7,690 bases of DNA from DATKQI01 sp035532755 (lineage in GTDB: Bacteria; Pseudomonadota; Alphaproteobacteria; Acetobacterales; Acetobacteraceae): contig DATKQI010000143.1 in assembly GCA_035532755.1 (NCBI GenBank), forward strand, positions 1-7,690, written 5' to 3'. Below the pieces are notes generated by a model, which saw only the letters and a list, made by a program, of their open reading frames with translations, made no database searches and was not told where the DNA came from. Positions 1 to 5,593 of this stretch are shown one piece after another; within the stretch, counting starts at the first letter, position 1, and each line of letters starts with the position of its first letter. The position numbers were made by a program, and so were the translations under genes.

Positions 1-1
1 T

Positions 2-1159
2 CGGCAAAGCGAATCAAATCAGAGCCGGGTTAGGCAAGCCCTTTTTCCGCAGTCTGTTAAGGCCGCTTTCGAATTCGACGTTGAAATAGGCTTTCGTGCG
101 TACGTCCGGGGAAGGCGCGCCACCAAATGGGTGATCGCGGCCGACTTCGTGACTAGCGGACCGGAACGGATCAACGACACGTTCGCATTCACCGTCTACC
201 CCTACGAACAGGACAGCTTTTCAGAGCTGCTCTCGGACACCCGTGCCGCCATGCCTGCCGACATCAAGCGTGTGAAGCATCTCCATCCAAAGGCAGCGGC
301 CTTCCTGATCGACCATCGCCTGTTTCACTTCTGCTTCGTCCCCGACAAGGAACGGCATCAGCTCGGGTCGTGGGAGGATGCTCAGGTTACCCTGGCTGGC
401 TTGGCCAACCACGTCCGAGGATGGCCGGAGTCCCCTTCGAAGCGTCACTACATCCGCAAGGTCGATGCCCTGATCCAACGAGCCAAGAAGACCAAGTTCA
501 ATTACGTCCTGCTACACGACATTACGTTGCTAGCCGCACTGTCGGCCTATGTCGCCCTGCTCATAGCCAAGCACTCCCGCGCCGAGATGATCATGTGGGC
601 CTTCGATCGGGATGCAATGACGACTGCCTTTGACGGCATTGTTTACGATATGGCTTACCTGAACTTTCACTCGGTTTGCGAGATGGAGCGCGTGCAAAAG
701 AGCCGCATATCGGTGTCGAATGCCATCGACCCCCATGCCAGCAATGGACAGTCCACTTGGTTCGACGATCTGATACGTGCGCCCGACCACATCGCCGGAG
801 CGATTGCGCGATGGGATTTCTGGGCCGATCAAGGTTCGCCTGTCAGTCCGAAGGTCGCCGAAGTCATCGAAAATGCCATCGCGGAGAACGCCAACCTTGT
901 AATCCTTGCCATCCGGTGCAGCGGATTCGGGATATCGTGCTCCAGGGTGCGAACATTCAGCCGAACGAACACGAACCGAGCCGCTTACGATTATAGGTCA
1001 GGCGATCTCGTGGACTACTTGGCTTGGACAATGCTGCGACAAGGGCGGAACGGGCACACGACATACAGGCGAGGCATCTCTGATACTTCAGCCATCAACA
1101 ACATTGGCCTACGTGTCTGGTGGCGTCCTGTTTGTCGGCCTTCAACTGAGATGATCTGA
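2..1159 (+). CDS. Unrecognised protein, 5' partial, possibly frameshifted near its 3' end
   Basis: The frame is open from the first bases of the window to a TGA at 1157-1159. The first start codon in frame is GTG at 131 (342 residues from there), but codons 2-130 read as credible protein with alternating hydrophobic residues (FEFDVEIGFRAYV, then TKWVIAADF), so the true start probably lies left of the window. I do not recognise the family. The segments WAFDRDAM, about 150 residues after the GTG, and DDLIRAPDHIAGAIARW, about 65 residues further on, faintly recall the acidic and C-terminal 'AD..AG' motifs of DUF3800 (RNase H-like) proteins; this is inference only. There is no signal peptide; a hydrophobic stretch about 130-145 residues after the GTG (LLAALSAYVALLIA) could be a buried helix. 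Composition is unlike the neighbours: 30/60 GC at 1-60 and 29/60 at 481-540, against 50/60 at 1741-1800. From about 900 onward the frame looks less protein-like. Convergent with the MFS gene, 35 bp apart. Confidence 0.6.
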   Translation, partial: RQSESNQSRVRQALFPQSVKAAFEFDVEIGFRAYVRGRRATKWVIAADFVTSGPERINDTFAFTVYPYEQDSFSELLSDTRAAMPADIKRVKHLHPKAAAFLIDHRLFHFCFVPDKERHQLGSWEDAQVTLAGLANHVRGWPESPSKRHYIRKVDALIQRAKKTKFNYVLLHDITLLAALSAYVALLIAKHSRAEMIMWAFDRDAMTTAFDGIVYDMAYLNFHSVCEMERVQKSRISVSNAIDPHASNGQSTWFDDLIRAPDHIAGAIARWDFWADQGSPVSPKVAEVIENAIAENANLVILAIRCSGFGISCSRVRTFSRTNTNRAAYDYRSGDLVDYLAWTMLRQGRNGHTTYRRGISDTSAINNIGLRVWWRPVCRPSTEMI

Positions 1160-1194
1160 AGCTGCCCCGGGTACCAAGCGTTTGATGTCCGCCG

Positions 1195-2421
1195 CTAGCG
1201 CCCCGCCACCAGCCGGCGGCTGTCGAGGTTGGGCAGGAACGCGGTCAGAAGGCCGATCATCGGGAGGAAAGCGCACAGGTCGTACACGAAGGTGATGCTG
1301 GTCCGGTCGGCGAGCCAGCCGAGCACGGCTGCGCCCAGGCCGCCCATGCCGAAGGCGAAGCCGAAGAACAGGCCCGCCACCATCCCCACGCTGCCGGGCA
1401 TCAGGTCCTGCGCGTACACCACGATGGTGGGGAAGGCGGAAGCGAGGATGAGCCCGATCGGGATGGTCAGCACCCCGGTCCAGAACAGGTTGGCGTGCGG
1501 CAGCATCAGCGTGAAGGGCAGCACGCCGAGGATGGAGGCCCAGATCACGTATTTCCGGCCCAGCCGGTCCCCGATCGGCCCGCCGATGATGGTGCCGGCC
1601 GCGACCGCGCCGAGGAAGACGAACAGGTGCACCTGGGCGGACTGCACGGAGACATGGAATTTCTGGATCAGGTAGAACGTGTAGTACGTGTTCAGGCTGG
1701 CGAGATAGAAATACTTCGAGAAGATCAGCGTGATCAGCACCAGGATCGCGCCGCGCCGCCGCGTGGGGGACAGGCCCGTGTGGGCATCCGCGGCGCGGGC
1801 GTGCCCGGCCTTGCGGGTGGTGGCCGCGTGCGCGCGATACCACCGCCCCACCTGGGACAGCACGACCATGGCGAGCAGGGCGGCGAGCGAGAACCAGGCG
1901 ATGGAACCCTGCCCGCGCGGCACCACGATGAAGGCGGCCAGCAGCGGGCCGAGGGCGGAGCCGGCATTGCCGCCCACCTGGAAGAAGGACTGCGCGAGCC
2001 CATGCCGCCCGCCCGAAGCCATCCGCGCCACCCGCGAGGATTCCGGGTGGAAGACGGAAGACCCCATGCCGACGAGTCCGGCCGCCAGCAGCAGCACCCG
2101 GAAATGCCCGGCGACCGACAGGATCAGCAGCCCGACCAGGGTGAACCCCATGCCGAGCGCGAGCGAAAACGGCTGCGGCTTGCGGTCGGTGTACAGCCCC
2201 ACCAGCGGCTGCAGCAGCGATGCGGTGAGCTGGAAGGTGAGCGTGATCAGCCCGACCTGGGCGAAGCTGAGGTGGAACGAGGTCTTCAGGATCGGGTAGA
2301 TCGCCGGGATCAGCGACTGGATCATGTCGTTGAGCAGATGCGAGAAGCTGATCGCGGCGAGGACGATGAAAACGGTGTTCTGTTCCCTCGCCCGGCCGTC
2401 CGGGATGATGGTCTCGCTCAC
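1195..2421 (-). CDS. fsr: MFS transporter, Fsr (fosmidomycin resistance) family
   Basis: A 408-residue inner-membrane protein of the major facilitator superfamily, predicted to be a proton-driven drug exporter. The family is named for E. coli Fsr, which confers fosmidomycin resistance; the substrate here is unknown. Length and about 12 hydrophobic segments fit the family. Fsr-like signatures are the N-terminal SHLLNDMIQSLIPAIYP (27-43), a motif-A variant GLYTDRKPQP (75-84) after TM2, SSVFHPESSRVARMASGG (121-138), QVGGNAGSALGP (148-159), and the second-half motif A, GPIGDRLGRKY (281-291). A basic central loop (about 193-224) separates the two six-helix halves. I chose the GTG at 2421 because it gives the family length; the frame stays open another 44 codons up to an ATG at 2553, inside the RHH gene, but that stretch is proline/arginine-rich and unlike an Fsr N-terminus. 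The Shine-Dalgarno is weak (GAGCGAG), which may indicate coupling to the RHH gene 91 bp upstream. No terminator is obvious in the 35 bp beyond the stop. Confidence 0.93.
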   Translation of the reverse strand: MSETIIPDGRAREQNTVFIVLAAISFSHLLNDMIQSLIPAIYPILKTSFHLSFAQVGLITLTFQLTASLLQPLVGLYTDRKPQPFSLALGMGFTLVGLLILSVAGHFRVLLLAAGLVGMGSSVFHPESSRVARMASGGRHGLAQSFFQVGGNAGSALGPLLAAFIVVPRGQGSIAWFSLAALLAMVVLSQVGRWYRAHAATTRKAGHARAADAHTGLSPTRRRGAILVLITLIFSKYFYLASLNTYYTFYLIQKFHVSVQSAQVHLFVFLGAVAAGTIIGGPIGDRLGRKYVIWASILGVLPFTLMLPHANLFWTGVLTIPIGLILASAFPTIVVYAQDLMPGSVGMVAGLFFGFAFGMGGLGAAVLGWLADRTSITFVYDLCAFLPMIGLLTAFLPNLDSRRLVAGR

Positions 2422-2434
2422 GACTCGCTCACGA
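2413..2434. repeat. Perfect 11-bp tandem repeat over the fsr start codon
   Basis: The unit CTCGCTCACGA (plus strand) occurs twice back to back, at 2413-2423 and 2424-2434. On the minus strand each copy supplies a GTGAGCGAG. The downstream copy contains the chosen GTG start (2421). The upstream GTG (2432) opens a four-codon reading frame, Val-Ser-Glu-Ser, whose TGA overlaps the real start as GTGA. Confidence 0.8.
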
Positions 2435-2512
2435 TCGGGGTCCGCGCGTTCGGGTGATTGGGCCCCGAGTATGGTGGCTGCGCGCCGCCCCTCCAATGCG
2501 CCCGCGTGCGGA

Positions 2513-2851
2513 TCAGGCTTGCGCGGCGGTTGTTTCCAGGGATGGCATGGCATGGCCGGGCACAGCCTCGGTCAGCCGGTCTTCGGGGCGGAACCCCGGG
2601 CCGTGGCCGGCGGCCAGATGGCCATCCTCGGTGGCGGCGGCGCGGAAATACTGCAGCGCATACACCCGCACCGCGCTGGTGCGGCCCGAGGGATCGCCCT
2701 GCCGCTCGATCCTGCGAATCAGCGCGCCCAGGGTGGTGTCTTCGCGCCGGCAGATCTCGCGCAGCGCCTCCCAGGTTTCAGGCTCCAGCCGCATGGAGGT
2801 ACGGCCGCGCCCGGCGACGACGTTGCGGTTGATCAATCGGCTGGCGGGCAC
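2513..2851 (-). CDS. Ribbon-helix-helix (RHH_4-type) domain protein
   Basis: A 112-residue protein, probably a DNA-binding dimer and candidate transcriptional regulator. From the chosen start, residues 5-19 (RLINRNVVAGRGRTS) and MRLEPETWEALREICRREDTTLGALIRRIE (20-49, beta-strand then two helices) match the pattern of the RHH_4 family seen in alphaproteobacteria. RTSAVRVYALQYFRAA (57-72) is the usual conserved end. The last 40 residues are polar, Pro/Gly-rich and likely disordered. The start is the GTG at 2851 because an AGGAG (2860-2864, minus strand) lies 8 nt upstream. A GTG three codons earlier, at 2860, would put the AGGA directly against the start codon and is less likely. Target genes are unknown; the transporter 91 bp downstream on the same strand is the obvious candidate. 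It lies downstream of nusG but has its own candidate promoter. Confidence 0.85.
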   Translation of the reverse strand: MPASRLINRNVVAGRGRTSMRLEPETWEALREICRREDTTLGALIRRIERQGDPSGRTSAVRVYALQYFRAAATEDGHLAAGHGPGFRPEDRLTEAVPGHAMPSLETTAAQA

Positions 2852-2896
2852 GCGCGGCACTCCTGTGCAGGGAGCGCCGATTGAACCGCATCCGGC

Positions 2897-2925
2897 TTAA
2901 GACGAGGTTACGCGAGCACCATCAA
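2897..2925 (-). promoter_or_regulatory. Candidate sigma-70 promoter for the RHH–fsr unit
   Basis: On the minus strand, TTGATG (2920-2925, 4/6 matches to TTGACA) is followed after exactly 17 nt by TCTTAA (2897-2902, 3/6 matches to TATAAT). This would start transcription near 2890, about 40 nt before the chosen RHH start. It is a hand match only, in the least GC-rich part of the spacer. Confidence 0.35.
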
Positions 2926-2960
2926 GACAATCCCGATCAGCAAAAGCACCGCCCCACCAC

Positions 2961-2990
2961 CGTCACTCCCGCGAAAGCGGGAGTCCAGGC
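2961..2990. repeat. Palindromic intergenic repeat, 8-bp stem with GAAA loop
   Basis: ACTCCCGC (2965-2972) and GCGGGAGT (2977-2984) are perfect inverted arms around GAAA. The flanks CGTC before and CCAGGC after complete the form of a palindromic intergenic repeat that I recall from many proteobacterial genomes. It begins 22 nt beyond the nusG stop. On the nusG strand the loop is TTTC and no U-run follows, so it is a poor intrinsic terminator, but it could stabilise the mRNA 3' end. Confidence 0.7.
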
Positions 2991-3006
2991 GTGCGTGTGG
3001 CCGGCC

Positions 3007-3537
3007 CTAGACTTTCTCGACCTGGCTGTATTCCAGCTCGACGGGGGTGGAACGGCCGAAGATCGACACGCTGACCTTCACGCGGCCCTTCTCCTCGTCC
3101 ACTTCCTCGACCGTGCCGTTGAAGCTGGTGAAGGGACCATCGGCCACGCGCACCTGCTCGCCCACCTCGAACAGCACCGAGGGGCGGGGATGCTCCACAC
3201 CCTCCTGCGTCTGCTTCATGATCCGCTCGGCCTCGGCCTCGGTAATCGGGCTCGGGCGCGTCTTGCTGCCCAGGAAGCCGGTCACCTTCGGGGTGTCCTT
3301 CACCAGATGCCACGCGTCGTCGGTCAGCTCCATCTTCACCAGCACGTAGCCGGGGAAGAACTTGCGCTCGGCATTCACCTTCTGGCCGCGGCGCACCTCC
3401 ACGACCTCCTCCGAAGGCACCAGGATCTCGCCGAAATACTCGGCGAGCCCCTTCTGCGCCGCCTGCTCCTGGATCTGCTGGGCGATCTTCTTCTCGAAGC
3501 CGGAATAGACGTGAACAACATACCAGCGCATGGCCAT
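3007..3537 (-). CDS. nusG: Transcription termination/antitermination factor NusG
   Basis: NusG binds the clamp of RNA polymerase through its N-terminal NGN domain, suppresses pausing, and through its C-terminal KOW domain contacts Rho or ribosomal protein S10, coupling transcription to termination or translation. The 176 residues are a complete, normal-sized NusG. The NGN domain covers about 4-110, with RWYVVHVYSGFEKK at 4-17 and RKFFPGYVLVKMEL at 58-71; the KOW domain runs about 123-176, with VRVADGPFTSFNGTVEEVD at 129-147. The ATG at 3537 has GGGAG about 9 nt upstream; an internal ATG two codons in is possible. It starts 13 nt after secE stops, so the two are certainly cotranscribed. What follows is unusual: rplK, normally next, is not there. 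Confidence 0.98.
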   Translation of the reverse strand: MAMRWYVVHVYSGFEKKIAQQIQEQAAQKGLAEYFGEILVPSEEVVEVRRGQKVNAERKFFPGYVLVKMELTDDAWHLVKDTPKVTGFLGSKTRPSPITEAEAERIMKQTQEGVEHPRPSVLFEVGEQVRVADGPFTSFNGTVEEVDEEKGRVKVSVSIFGRSTPVELEYSQVEKV

Positions 3538-3550
3538 GACTCGATCTCCC

Positions 3551-3751
3551 TCAGCCCAGGCCGAACAGCATGCGCACGCCGAGGCCGGCCAACTGGTCCA
3601 CGGCGAAGAAGAACAGCGCCATCGCGACGACCGCGACGATCACCATCCCGGTGGTCACCATCGTCTCCTTGCGCGAAGGCCAGGTGACCTTGGACACCTC
3701 GCTGCGCACCTCGCGCACGAACTTCACCGGATCGATGCTCACGCCACGCAT
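3551..3751 (-). CDS. secE: Preprotein translocase subunit SecE
   Basis: SecE is the small essential subunit of the SecYEG channel, clamping SecY in the inner membrane. The 66-residue product is the short single-span form usual outside the enterobacteria. An amphipathic N-terminal segment (PVKFVREVRSEVSKVTWPSR, 8-27) carries the family signature KVTWPSRKE, followed by one membrane helix at about 31-52 (MVTTGMVIVAVVAMALFFFA core). The start is the ATG at 3751. A GTG three codons later (3742, giving MSIDPVKF) has a better-spaced GGGAG, about 10 nt upstream, and is a real alternative. The gene lies between tRNA-Trp (106 bp upstream) and nusG (13 bp downstream), the standard order in alphaproteobacteria. 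Confidence 0.96.
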   Translation of the reverse strand: MRGVSIDPVKFVREVRSEVSKVTWPSRKETMVTTGMVIVAVVAMALFFFAVDQLAGLGVRMLFGLG

Positions 3752-3857
3752 ACTCCCAAACCCCCAACACTCGAACAGCGGGCACCCGAACCGCGGACAC
3801 GCACCATCGGGCCGGATGCACCATCCCGCCCGCATTTTCCAGCCACGCGGCAAGCGC

Positions 3858-3934
3858 TGGCAGGGGTGGAGGGTCTCGAACCCCCAGCCTCCGGTTTTGG
3901 AGACCGGCGCTCTAGCCAATTGAGCTACACCCCT
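3858..3934 (-). tRNA. tRNA-Trp (anticodon CCA)
   Basis: Read on the minus strand, a full cloverleaf folds. The acceptor AGGGGTG pairs perfectly with CACCCCT. The D arm is GCTC/GAGC with GG in the loop, the anticodon arm is CCGGT/ACCGG with loop CTCCAAA giving anticodon CCA, and the T arm is GGGGG/CCCTC with loop TTCGAGA. Discriminator G73, a known tryptophan identity base, is followed by a genome-encoded CCA (3858-3860). Total length is 77 nt with CCA. It is intact, with no sign of a disrupted or duplicated 3' end from integration. Confidence 0.98.
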
Positions 3935-3955
3935 GCACGCCCGGCCGCGCCGCGC

Positions 3956-3984
3956 TAGACACAATGGGCGGCGGCCCCTGTCAA
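3956..3984 (-). promoter_or_regulatory. Promoter of the tRNA-Trp–secE–nusG unit
   Basis: On the minus strand a perfect TTGACA -35 box (3979-3984) is followed after 17 nt by TGTCTA (3956-3961), a weak -10. The predicted start is near 3949, about 15 nt before the mature tRNA. The sequence just after the -10 is almost pure G/C, the discriminator type associated with stringent (ppGpp) control of stable-RNA promoters. No competing promoter is evident between the tRNA and secE, so readthrough into secE is likely. Confidence 0.65.
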
Positions 3985-3998
3985 GGGGCAGGTGACAG
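3978..3998. repeat. Inverted repeat over the -35 box
   Basis: CTGTCA (3978-3983) and TGACAG (3993-3998) form a perfect 6-bp inverted repeat with a 9-nt spacer. One arm is part of the TTGACA -35 box. It also lies 22 nt beyond the TerB-like stop. It could be an operator, a weak terminator stem for that gene, or chance. Confidence 0.35.
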
Positions 3999-4019
3999 CC
4001 GGGGATGGAACCTGGGCGC

Positions 4020-4460
4020 TCACATGCCCTGGTGCCGCGCCCGCGCGCCGCGCTCGATCGCGGCGGCCACCAGCGGGTCGATCGCCAGCTCGCTCATCAC
4101 GAATTCCAGCATCTGCAACTCGGCCTGGGGGGTGGCGCGGTCGGCGGCGACCACGTCGCAGGCCAGGGCATAGGCGGTCTCCCGCAGCCGGGGCGGCAGG
4201 GCCGCGCGGACCAGCCGCGCGGCATGGGCCAGGCCGTCATCCTCGCGCAGGAGCCGCACCACGGCCTCGGTCGCGCTTTTCAGGCGGTCGGCGGAGAAAT
4301 CCCGGAAGGCCGGCAGCGTCTGCACCAGCCCGCTCATCACGCCGATCTCATGGTCGGTGATGCCGCCGTCGGCGGCCGCCACCAGCACCATGGTGCAGAT
4401 CAGCGCCTCCTGCGGGTCGAGGTCCTTGCCGGCCGCCATGATCGTCTGGTCCTGCTGCAT
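4020..4460 (-). CDS. TerB-like (tellurite resistance family) protein
   Basis: A 146-residue, probably cytosolic, all-helical protein of the TerB-like type. TerB proteins bind metal and act in tellurite/phage/stress systems when beside other ter genes; a lone copy like this has no assigned role. The family signature ADG-x5-E is present at residues 30-38 (ADGGITDHE). A second copy with the same Asp–Glu spacing, ADRATPQAE (106-114), reflects the internal two-fold symmetry of the fold. There is no signal peptide or membrane span. The start shown is the ATG at 4460, which has no clear Shine-Dalgarno. The in-frame ATG at 4439 (139 residues, starting MAAGKDLDPQE) has an AGGA about 10 nt upstream and may be the real one. 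No terC, terD or terE gene is in view. Confidence 0.85.
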   Translation of the reverse strand: MQQDQTIMAAGKDLDPQEALICTMVLVAAADGGITDHEIGVMSGLVQTLPAFRDFSADRLKSATEAVVRLLREDDGLAHAARLVRAALPPRLRETAYALACDVVAADRATPQAELQMLEFVMSELAIDPLVAAAIERGARARHQGM

Positions 4461-4614
4461 GGCGGAAGCCTTTAGAGCATGTTCGGCCCGGATGGAAATC
4501 GCGCGGCGATACCAGGCCGGTGGGATGCTTCGGATTCGCCCGAACCGTTCGTGGCGGACGCGGGCGGCCCACGGTGCCACATACGGTCGATCACAGCAGC
4601 CTGGAGAGCAACCG
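4461..4614. other. Divergent intergenic region, no clear promoter seen
   Basis: This 154-bp spacer separates the TerB-like gene from the hydrolase and must hold promoters for both. I found no convincing -35/-10 pair on either strand. A short inverted repeat, TTCGG/CCGAA, lies near its middle, and the hydrolase Shine-Dalgarno GGAGAG is at its right end. Confidence 0.5.
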
Positions 4615-5592
4615 ATGACGACGATGACCCATCCCGCCGCGGCGGCCCCGAAGCTCGACCCGCGGGAGGAGCATGTCCGCATCCCGAGCCATCATCCGGG
4701 GCGGTCGCTGTTCCTCCGCCACCTGCCGCCGGCCGGGGATGCGCCGCACGCCGGGCGGATCGTGCTGTACGTCCACGGCGGCACCTTCCCCTCCGCCCTG
4801 TCGATCGCGCACCGCTTCGACGGAACCTCCTGGCGCGACACGCTGTGCGCCGCCGGCTTCCATGTCTGGGGGCTCGATTTCCACGGCTTCGGCGCGCTGT
4901 CCGATCCCCCGCCCGAGCCTGTGGATGCCGGCGCTCTGCCCGGGCGCGCGGAGGATGCGAGCCGGCAACTGGAGCAGGCGGTGCGCTTCATCCGCGCCCG
5001 CCACGGGGCCGGTCGGATATCGCTCATCGCCCATTCCTGGGGCAGCATCGTCGCCGGCCATTTCGCCGGGCGTTGCCCCGATCTGGTCGAGCGGCTGGTC
5101 CTGTTCGGCCCCATTGCCCGGCGGGAACCGCAGGGCGAACCCGCCCGGCTGCCCGCGTGGCGGCTGATCTCGCTGCGGGACCAGTGGGACCGCTTCACCG
5201 CCGACGTGCCGAAGGGCGAACCCGCCGTGCTGTCGCGGCGGCATTTCGACGCCTGGGGCGAAGCCTATCTGGACGTCGATCCCGAAAGCCGGACGCGCTC
5301 CCCGGCCGCGGTGCGGGTGCCGGGCGGGGCGTTCCAGGACATCAACGACGCCTGGGCGGGCGCCCTCGCCTACGATCCCGCCCTGGTCCGCGCCCCGGTC
5401 GCGATCATCCGCGGCGAGTGGGACAGTCTGTGCACCGATGCCGATGCGCAGTGGCTGCTCGCGGCCATGGCCTCCGCCCCGGTCCGGCAGGACGTGAAGA
5501 TCGCCCGCGCGACGCATCTGATGCACCTGGAGGAAGGCCGCCACGCGCTCTACCGCGCGGCGGAGGCATTCCTCCTGGGCCAGGACACGTAG
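4615..5592 (+). CDS. Alpha/beta hydrolase
   Basis: A 325-residue cytosolic hydrolase of the alpha/beta fold; the substrate (ester, lactone or peptide) cannot be told. Visible elements in order: HGG (54-56) after the strand IVLYV, providing the oxyanion hole; GLDFHGFG (87-94); the nucleophile elbow AHSWGS with Ser141; the putative acid Asp270 in RGEWDSLC; and the putative catalytic His301 in ATHLMHLEEGRH. A lid region at about 170-250 separates core halves. The ATG at 4615 has GGAGAG 7 nt upstream and gives a normal length; the frame extends far upstream (to 4357) only as a shadow over the TerB-like gene. No signal peptide is present. It is divergent from the TerB-like gene and convergent with the helicase, so probably monocistronic. 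Confidence 0.93.
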   Translation: MTTMTHPAAAAPKLDPREEHVRIPSHHPGRSLFLRHLPPAGDAPHAGRIVLYVHGGTFPSALSIAHRFDGTSWRDTLCAAGFHVWGLDFHGFGALSDPPPEPVDAGALPGRAEDASRQLEQAVRFIRARHGAGRISLIAHSWGSIVAGHFAGRCPDLVERLVLFGPIARREPQGEPARLPAWRLISLRDQWDRFTADVPKGEPAVLSRRHFDAWGEAYLDVDPESRTRSPAAVRVPGGAFQDINDAWAGALAYDPALVRAPVAIIRGEWDSLCTDADAQWLLAAMASAPVRQDVKIARATHLMHLEEGRHALYRAAEAFLLGQDT

Positions 5593-5593
5593 G

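Noticed and set aside
127..156. ATG at 127 as a start for the first gene
   Set aside because: It is out of frame with the long gene and reaches a TAG after nine codons.
906..1154. Frame ending in a hydrophobic stretch (LAYVSGGVLFVGLQLR) inside the 3' part of the unknown gene
   Set aside because: It could be a remnant of a small membrane protein, but the upstream part is not protein-like and there is no Shine-Dalgarno.
1160..1194. Terminator between the converging unknown gene and MFS gene
   Set aside because: The 35 bp contain only the short palindrome CCCGGG near GGTACC, with no stem followed by a T-run.
1495..2457. Long + strand open frame (320 codons) opposite the MFS transporter
   Set aside because: Its product is Arg/Gly/Asp/Gln-rich low-complexity typical of the antisense of a GC-rich membrane-protein gene. 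The minus-strand Fsr protein is unmistakable.
2881..3687. Plus-strand 268-codon open frame over nusG and secE
   Set aside because: It is His/Leu/Arg-rich antisense shadow of two clearly identified genes.
3375..3824. Minus-strand frame starting at an ATG upstream of secE
   Set aside because: It overlaps secE and nusG in another frame, and its product is an Arg-rich shadow.
3858..3934. tRNA-Trp as an integration site for a mobile island
   Set aside because: The tRNA is intact, no duplicated 3' end is visible, no integrase is present, and both sides are high-GC core-like sequence.
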